DNA from: Anaerolineae bacterium
Lineage (GTDB): Bacteria > Chloroflexota > Anaerolineae > 4572-78 > J111
Assembly: GCA_016926805.1 (NCBI GenBank)
Contig: JAFGNV010000097.1
Coordinates: 1-56,837, forward strand
Reading direction: 5' to 3'
Length of the DNA stretch: 56,837 bases
Below the pieces are notes generated by a model. It was not told the origin of the DNA. It saw nothing but the letters and a program-made list of their open reading frames with translations, and made no database searches. The stretch's first letter is position 1. The number at the start of each line of letters is the position of its first letter. Position numbers and translations under genes: made by a program. This document shows, piece after piece, positions 52,211-56,837 of this stretch.

Positions 52211-53116
52211 ATGAAACATGTGGTTAGCATTAGTTTAGGCAGTTCCAGCCGTGATAAAAAAACTGAGTTTAAACTGGGGGACGAAATTATCCTGTTGGAA
52301 CGCATCGGTTGCGACGGCGATGAAAAAAAAGCGCGCGCCCTGTTTGCCCAAATGGACGGCCAGGTTGATGCTTTCGGGGTGGGTGGGGTTGAACTTTACG
52401 TTCGGGTACAGCACAAAAATTACCCTCTCCGGTCTGGCCTGAATCTGGTAAAAGAGGTCAAACAGACGCCCTGCACCGACGGGCGTGGCCTTAAATTGGT
52501 CATCGAGCGCAACGTGTTTCAGATGGCCGAACCACACATCCGGCGACCGATTGTACCCCGCAAAGCCATGATGCCGCTGGCTGCCGACCGTTACGGGATG
52601 GCCGAATCGCTCCATCGGGCCGGTTTTGATCTGGTTTTTTGTGATTTAATGTTTGGGCTGGGTATCCCGCTTCCGGTGCGGGGCTTGAAACAATTGCGCC
52701 TCATTGCCGCACTCATTATGCCCGTGGTGGGGCTGATGCCCATCAGCATGCTCTATCCAACCGGCCAAAGCCAGGATGAAAACGTTCCTAAATATGAAAA
52801 ATGGTTCAATTTTGGGCCGGTTGTGGCCGGGGACTTTTTATACATTCGCCGCCACATGCCGCTCGAGGCCAGCGGTAAGATAATTATTACCAATACCACC
52901 ACGCCAGGCGATGTTGATTTTTTGCGAGCGCGAGGGGTATCTCACCTGATTACCAGCACGCCTCGCATTGATGGTCGATCTTTTGGCACCAATATGCTGG
53001 AAGCGGCCCTGATTGCCTACGCCGGAAAAGGGCGCAACCTGACCGACGCCGAACTGGCCAGCCTGGTGACAGAGTTAGATTTGAAACCCACGGTGCAGGA
53101 ATTGAATCCAGGGTAA
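52211..53116 (+). CDS. Quinate 5-dehydrogenase-like protein
   Basis: A 301-residue soluble protein. CCGGAG precedes the ATG. The opening HVVSISLGSSSRDKKTEF and QVDAFGVGGVELYV match a family annotated as quinate 5-dehydrogenase in Thermus, Deinococcus and Chloroflexota. I recall the annotation but cannot confirm any activity. RFGMAESLHRAGFDLVFCDL-like and TTPGDVDFLRARGVSHLIT segments follow, with a Rossmann-like feel but no clear GxGxxG. It could instead act on another polyol or be a regulator. Confidence 0.55.
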   Translation: MKHVVSISLGSSSRDKKTEFKLGDEIILLERIGCDGDEKKARALFAQMDGQVDAFGVGGVELYVRVQHKNYPLRSGLNLVKEVKQTPCTDGRGLKLVIERNVFQMAEPHIRRPIVPRKAMMPLAADRYGMAESLHRAGFDLVFCDLMFGLGIPLPVRGLKQLRLIAALIMPVVGLMPISMLYPTGQSQDENVPKYEKWFNFGPVVAGDFLYIRRHMPLEASGKIIITNTTTPGDVDFLRARGVSHLITSTPRIDGRSFGTNMLEAALIAYAGKGRNLTDAELASLVTELDLKPTVQELNPG

Positions 53117-53189
53117 GTTTCTCTTTTGCTCAAACAAAATAGGGATGCTAAAATGGCGGAATGATAAATTGGTTATATAGCTGGTTGAT

Positions 53190-53219
53190 TTAGGGCCAAG
53201 CATCATCTGGCCCTAATTT
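53190..53219 (+). terminator. Candidate terminator
   Basis: TTAGGGCCA (53190-53198) and TGGCCCTAA (53208-53216) form a perfect 9-bp stem with a 9-base loop and three T residues, about 75 bases after the stop codon. Confidence 0.6.
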
Positions 53220-53287
53220 GTTGGGATAGGCTCAACTGTATATTTGGCGTTTGCGATGCAGATGAACACTTTTTGAAGGGCGCACAG

Positions 53288-54625
53288 ATGACCCAAACAC
53301 AACAAAACGCGTTACAAAAGATCAAAGAGCGCCGAACTGTTGTTGGCGTTATTGGCTTGGGCTATGTTGGTCTGCCGCTGGCGATTGCTTTTGTCGAGGC
53401 CGGGTTCCGGGTTGTTGGTCTTGATCTGGATCAGGGCCGCGTTGAGGCAATTAATCGTGGCGAGTCCTATGTGGAAGACATTCCCTCCGCCATCCTGTCT
53501 CGCTACCTTGCCAAGAACAAGTCCGGCCAGGGCCTGAGCGCCACCACCGATTATACTGTGCTCCGCCAAACCGACGCCGTTATTGTTTGTGTGCCGACGC
53601 CGCTTAACAAAACCAAAGACCCCGAATTGTCGTTTTTGCTGTCTGCGGCCGATAGAATCGCCCAACATTTGCATCCGGGGATGCTGGTTGTTCTGGAGAG
53701 CACTACCTACCCTGGCACAACCGAGGAATTGATTTTACCGCTGTTGCAGTACACCAACCAACAAGCCTTTAAAGTGGGCAGCGATTTCTTTTTGGCCTTC
53801 TCGCCCGAACGGATTGACCCCGGCCGCAAAGATTGGACGGTGCATACCACGCCCAAAATCATTGGGGGAATGACGCCTGCCTGCCTGGAAGTGGCGCAAG
53901 CCCTGTATGGTTGCGCCATCGAACAGGTTGTGCCGGTATCCTCGCCCAGAGTAGCGGAAATGGTAAAATTGCTGGAAAATACCTTCCGGGCGGTCAATAT
54001 TGCCCTGGTCAACGAGGTGGCGATTATGTGCGACCGGCTGGGGATTGAGGTTTGGGAGGTTATTGAGGCGGCCAGAACCAAACCTTTTGGTTTTATGCCC
54101 TTTTATCCCGGTCCTGGCCTCGGCGGGCACTGTATCCCTATTGATCCCGAGTACCTGGCCTGGAAATTGAAAACGCTCAACTACAATGCCCGTTTTATCC
54201 AGTTGGCTGCCGAGATAAATTTTGGCATGCCCCACTATGTGTTGGGCAAAATTGTTGACGCCCTTAACGACGACGGCAAAGCCGTAAAGGGCGCGCGCAT
54301 TTTGATTTTGGGCGTAGCCTACAAGGCCGACATCGGCGACCTGCGCGAGTCTCCCGCCCTGGACCTGATTCACCTGCTCCAGGCCAAAGGCGCCAAAGTT
54401 AGCTACCACGACCCTTATGTTCCCCAACTTGATCAGGACGATATTGTGATGACCGGGGCAACATTAGACCAAAGTGTTTTGGAACAAGCCGATTGCGTGG
54501 TTATTACCACGGCTCACAGTTCTTATGATTGGGAGTGGGTGGTAAAGAACAGCCAATTGGTGGTGGACACGCGGAATGCAACCCAGGGTGTGATTGGGAG
54601 TTCAGGACGGGTGGTAAAATTATAG
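53288..54625 (+). CDS. Nucleotide-sugar dehydrogenase (UDP-HexNAc 6-dehydrogenase type)
   Basis: 445 residues from the ATG at 53288, preceded by GAAGGG. It oxidises a UDP-sugar at C6 to the uronic acid using NAD. The NAD-binding motif GVIGLGYVGLPLA is at about 19-31, the catalytic Cys282 lies in LGGHCIPIDPEYL, and LGVAYKADIGDLRESPAL is in the C-terminal sugar-binding domain. The sequence type (VVCVPTPLNKTKDPELS, STTYPGTTEEL) is nearer WbpA/WecC-like enzymes than UDP-glucose dehydrogenase. A truncated polysaccharide-export ATPase follows, so this is the edge of a surface-polysaccharide locus. Confidence 0.9.
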   Translation: MTQTQQNALQKIKERRTVVGVIGLGYVGLPLAIAFVEAGFRVVGLDLDQGRVEAINRGESYVEDIPSAILSRYLAKNKSGQGLSATTDYTVLRQTDAVIVCVPTPLNKTKDPELSFLLSAADRIAQHLHPGMLVVLESTTYPGTTEELILPLLQYTNQQAFKVGSDFFLAFSPERIDPGRKDWTVHTTPKIIGGMTPACLEVAQALYGCAIEQVVPVSSPRVAEMVKLLENTFRAVNIALVNEVAIMCDRLGIEVWEVIEAARTKPFGFMPFYPGPGLGGHCIPIDPEYLAWKLKTLNYNARFIQLAAEINFGMPHYVLGKIVDALNDDGKAVKGARILILGVAYKADIGDLRESPALDLIHLLQAKGAKVSYHDPYVPQLDQDDIVMTGATLDQSVLEQADCVVITTAHSSYDWEWVVKNSQLVVDTRNATQGVIGSSGRVVKL

Positions 54626-54748
54626 CGGCTTGATGGTCAGGTGAAATCGATTTGGCCGCTTTGTTCCGGGTTGTTTACAATTTTGGTAGGGGTCTCAAGA
54701 GTCCAGCAATCTTTAACCTCCCAATTTTCAATCTGTAACCTGAAACCT

Positions 54749-54946
54749 GTGACCGATGTTGCTGTCGCCGTCCGCAACGTCGGTAAGACTCTCTTTATAC
54801 CTGGCGACCGGCTAAAGCGATCGTCGGAGTATACGCTGTCCGAGTTCTTACCCGGTCAATCGCGCCCGTTTTACCGGGAATTCTGGGCTTTGCGAGATGT
54901 CTTCTTTGAGATTACAATGCCGGAAACAGATAAGAGGATGGGTTGA
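54749..54946 (+). pseudogene. Truncated N terminus of a polysaccharide-export ABC ATPase (Wzt-like)
   Basis: From GTG (54749) the frame reads VTDVAVAVRNVGKTLFIPGD, then EFWALRDVFFEIT, the typical opening of Wzt/TagH-type ATPases up to the strand before Walker A. It then diverges (MPETDKRMG) and stops. The P-loop, signature and Walker B are all absent. The next gene begins 4 bp later. This is a deletion or insertion remnant next to the nucleotide-sugar dehydrogenase. Confidence 0.75.
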
Positions 54947-54949
54947 GAG

Positions 54950-55330
54950 ATGCCAACAGCTTTAGAATTGACCCCAGAAACGATGGCCGTATACCGGGCC
55001 ACGGTGCAACGTCGCCGGAAAGTGGAAGAGCAAGCCCACCAGCAGCGGCAGCAATTGGCCTGGCAACTGGCCCGGCGAGCGGCGGCCTTGTTAAAAGAGC
55101 AATTTGGCGCAACACGGGTGGTTGTGTTTGGGTCGCTGATTCATGAGGACTGTTTCACCCCCTGGTCGGATGTAGACCTTGCAGCCTGGGGTATTGCGCT
55201 TGAGGATACGTTTCGGGCCATGGGCGCCGTGATGGACTTGAGCCGGGAGATCGAGATCAACCTGGTGGACATTAACGCTTGCCGTCCTTCATTGTTGGCT
55301 ACCATTGAACAGGAAGGAATAACGCTATAA
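54950..55330 (+). CDS. MNT-type minimal nucleotidyltransferase
   Basis: A 126-residue protein. A helical N-terminal region rich in Gln/Arg (about 15-50) precedes the nucleotidyltransferase core: VVVFGSLIHED then WSDVDLAAWG, the GS...DxD signature that binds metal and NTP. MNT proteins act as antitoxins that AMPylate a HEPN partner. The partner would be the following gene, whose start region overlaps the stop codon of this one. The N-terminal extension is longer than in the simplest MNT proteins. Confidence 0.85.
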   Translation: MPTALELTPETMAVYRATVQRRRKVEEQAHQQRQQLAWQLARRAAALLKEQFGATRVVVFGSLIHEDCFTPWSDVDLAAWGIALEDTFRAMGAVMDLSREIEINLVDINACRPSLLATIEQEGITL

Positions 55331-55344
55331 GCGAACGGTATCGG

Positions 55345-55830
55345 GTGGTCGTCGGACGTATTCGTCAGGAGTTAACGGAGTTAGAACGCGTTGTAGCCCG
55401 GGCAAAACGGGCCGTTACGGCTGCCAGACAACAGCCTGAAGACCAAGACCTCTATCTTGATGCGGCAGCGTTAAATCTACACGATTTTTACGCCGGGCTG
55501 GAACGTCTGTTTTATCAAATTGCGGCCACCGTTGATAGAAGCGTACCCACCGGTTATGAATGGCGCCGAGATTTATTGCGCCAGATGCAAGTGACACTGG
55601 GTCAAGGACGGCCACAAGTGCTGTCAACAACAACCGGCAAAGCTCTGGACGAATATCTGCGCTTTCGGCATGTGGTCCGGAATATTTATACTTTTGAGTT
55701 TGATCCTGAACGAATTGAGCGGCTGGCGCAACAATTACAAGCCTCTTTTAACCCGGTACAGCGTGAATTATTGGCTTTTGCCGATTTTCTGGAACAACTG
55801 GCCGACACCCAAAATGAAGACGCTGCCTGA
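55345..55830 (+). CDS. HepT-like (HEPN) protein, partner of the preceding nucleotidyltransferase
   Basis: 161 residues from GTG (55345). All-helical, with FYAGLERLFYQIAATVD and FRHVVRNIYTFEFD. The latter aligns with the HepT-like RxRHxxRHxY region, where the second His is replaced by Asn. The frame stays open upstream and reads ISERYR from an ATA overlapping the previous stop codon, which resembles a lost or unusual start. HEPN proteins of this type are RNases neutralised by an MNT protein. The altered motif may mean reduced activity. Confidence 0.75.
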   Translation: MVVGRIRQELTELERVVARAKRAVTAARQQPEDQDLYLDAAALNLHDFYAGLERLFYQIAATVDRSVPTGYEWRRDLLRQMQVTLGQGRPQVLSTTTGKALDEYLRFRHVVRNIYTFEFDPERIERLAQQLQASFNPVQRELLAFADFLEQLADTQNEDAA

Positions 55831-55867
55831 TACATTTTTTGCAAATCTGTAGCAAGTGTGGTGAACA

Positions 55868-56254
55868 ATGACTGACAGCCCGACCTCGTTGGCAAAAAGC
55901 CTGACGCCCATCTTTACCCGATACGCTGAGATTCAAGCGGCCTACCTGTTTGGTTCGGCGGCAGCCGGATGGCAGCGGGATGATAGCGATCTGGATTTGG
56001 CCCTGGTGCCCCGGTCAAACGCCTTGCGCCGGCAAAAACTGGATCTCCTGGCCGATTTGGCCCAGGCCGGGTTTGATAATGTAGATGTGCTTATTTTAGA
56101 CACCAATGACGTTGTGGTACAATACGAGGCCGTCCGGCACAACCGGGTCATTTACCATACAACTGATTTTGAGCCGGCCACCTTTTTTCCCAATGTGAGT
56201 ATCTTCTCAATATTTTGGGGTAGAGACAGAATATTATTCTGTCCCTGCCGCTAG
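55868..56254 (+). CDS. Nucleotidyltransferase-domain protein with element-derived C terminus
   Basis: A 128-residue protein. YLFGSAAAGWQRDDSDLDLAL carries the GS...DxD signature of MNT-type nucleotidyltransferases, and VDVLILDT supplies the third acidic residue. Up to about residue 108 it follows the family. The last residues (VSIFSIFWGRDRILF...) are translated from a family B element inserted at 56199, so the original end is lost. The following gene is an HI0074-like substrate-binding (HEPN) partner. Confidence 0.8.
   Translation: MTDSPTSLAKSLTPIFTRYAEIQAAYLFGSAAAGWQRDDSDLDLALVPRSNALRRQKLDLLADLAQAGFDNVDVLILDTNDVVVQYEAVRHNRVIYHTTDFEPATFFPNVSIFSIFWGRDRILFCPCR
56199..56250. mobile_element. Partial family B1 element inserted in a nucleotidyltransferase gene
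   Basis: GTATCTTCTCAATA starts at 56199, followed by the core TAGAGACAGAATA/TATTCTGTCCCTG. It lacks the right half present in the copies at 12246-12336 and 29733-29824. It forms the 3' end of the nucleotidyltransferase reading frame. Confidence 0.85.
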
Positions 56255-56597
56255 TTGAGACTGCGGCAAAACGAGAGGGCGATAGATAAAATTCAGCCTG
56301 CAAACGATATTGCGCGTGACTCGGCCATTTTACGTTTTGACTTGACGTTTGAGGTTGCCTGGAAACTGGTCCAGTTGCTGGTCCGTGACCAGGGTTTAGA
56401 GGCGAACAGCCCTCGTCAGGCGTTTCAACAAGCCTTTATTCTGGGCTGGATAACTGACGAGGAAAATTTGGGCCGATATTATCCAGGCCCGCAATACCGC
56501 TATTCACGTTTATCGCCAGGAACATGCCGAGGCGCTCTATCGTGAATTAGGCAAACATTATCAAGCCTTTGTTAAACTACAAAAGGCGATCTCGTAA
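56255..56597 (+). pseudogene. HI0074-family nucleotidyltransferase partner with single-base frameshift
   Basis: From TTG (56255) the frame encodes DSAILRFDLTFEVAWKLVQ and SPRQAFQQAFILGWITDEEN, typical of the HI0074/HEPN substrate-binding partner. It then leaves the family at about 56467. One frame over the match resumes: WADIIQARNTAIHVYRQEHA and on to a stop at 56595-56597, including the HEPN-type RNTAIHVY motif. Reading AATTTGGGCC as AATTGGGCC (one T fewer) would join them. So it is either a real frameshift or a sequencing error in a T run. Confidence 0.8.
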
Positions 56598-56680
56598 GCT
56601 TCTGGGGGCGGGCATAGAGATGCCGTCCTACGGTAAACTTGGATCTACTGAGACTATTTTATTAGGTTGAGGATGCAGAA

Positions 56681-56773
56681 ATGAATCGTTATCAGGATTG
56701 GCTAGGTCAGGCAGAACGAGATTTGAAGCGAGCCGGAATAGATATTCAGTATTTCTCTACCGTACATTTTTAA
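56681..56773 (+). pseudogene. Truncated HEPN-domain protein
   Basis: From the ATG at 56681 (GAGG upstream) the frame reads MNRYQDWLGQAERDLKRAG, the standard opening of HEPN-domain toxins. It diverges and stops after 30 residues, so the catalytic region is missing. The window ends 64 bases later. It is a third remnant of the MNT-HEPN cluster. Confidence 0.65.
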
Positions 56774-56837
56774 TCTATCCACGCCAAAGCGAAAGGGATA
56801 TGGAAGTCATTATTGAGAAAATGATCTAACAAGCGCA

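Noticed and set aside
1-56837. Search for tRNA and rRNA genes
   Set aside because: Intergenic regions were read on both strands for cloverleaf features and T-loop sequences; none was convincing.

Overview
The window looks like chromosomal DNA from an uncultured Chloroflexota, most likely an Anaerolineae-type lineage. This is inferred from gene content, not from a marker tree. The pointers are argG/argH beside several Chloroflexota-style hypothetical proteins, DUF2905, DUF456, DUF362 and DUF4342 proteins, LysM/M23 wall proteins, a DsbA-VKOR pair, PT-rich linkers, and many short palindromic elements between genes. No rRNA, tRNA or CRISPR array was recognised.

Layout. 1-9.1 kb: a membrane hydrolase-like gene and a small membrane protein, then argG and argH. 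These two arginine genes are separated by about 4.6 kb holding an HExxH protein, a convergent TPR membrane protein and an 81-residue protein. 9.1-12.2 kb: a single-chain restriction-modification enzyme with a composition switch in the middle and a palindromic element inside its reading frame. 12.4-20 kb: a homocysteine S-methyltransferase, then membrane, TPR and MA-type metallopeptidase genes of unknown role. 20-24.5 kb: DUF2905, a methyltransferase, a polytopic membrane protein, a DUF123 protein, DUF456 and DUF362. 24.7-29.7 kb: a LysM/M23-like lipoprotein, mltG, a metallo-beta-lactamase-fold hydrolase and a zinc-ribbon membrane protein. 29.9-33.9 kb (minus strand): DUF4342, an amidohydrolase fused to a CYTH-like domain, an acidic Cys protein, VKOR and DsbA. 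34-40.4 kb: an FHA protein, a secreted beta-propeller/cohesin/dockerin protein and another secreted protein.

40.5-47.9 kb forms a purine salvage region: adenine deaminase, a BMP-family lipoprotein, an ABC ATPase and two permeases. The transporter genes are preceded by a long leader that folds into five consecutive helices. 48.0-50.7 kb: a candidate free-standing small RNA and an uncharacterised two-gene unit. 50.8-54.6 kb: a LysM/M23 endopeptidase, a quinate-dehydrogenase-like protein and a nucleotide-sugar dehydrogenase. 54.7-56.8 kb: a truncated polysaccharide-export ATPase followed by a decaying cluster of nucleotidyltransferase/HEPN (MNT-HEPN) toxin-antitoxin modules, one of them hit by a palindromic element.

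Four families of short palindromic elements recur. A is a three-hairpin element. B is two element types sharing one core palindrome. C is a 155-bp element with 15-bp terminal repeats and a 4-bp target duplication. D is a 31-33 bp palindrome, one copy of it in-frame inside a gene. The most interesting signals are the structured leader upstream of the BMP transporter, the amidohydrolase-CYTH fusion, the small-RNA candidate at 48.02-48.22 kb, and the in-frame palindrome in the restriction-modification gene.
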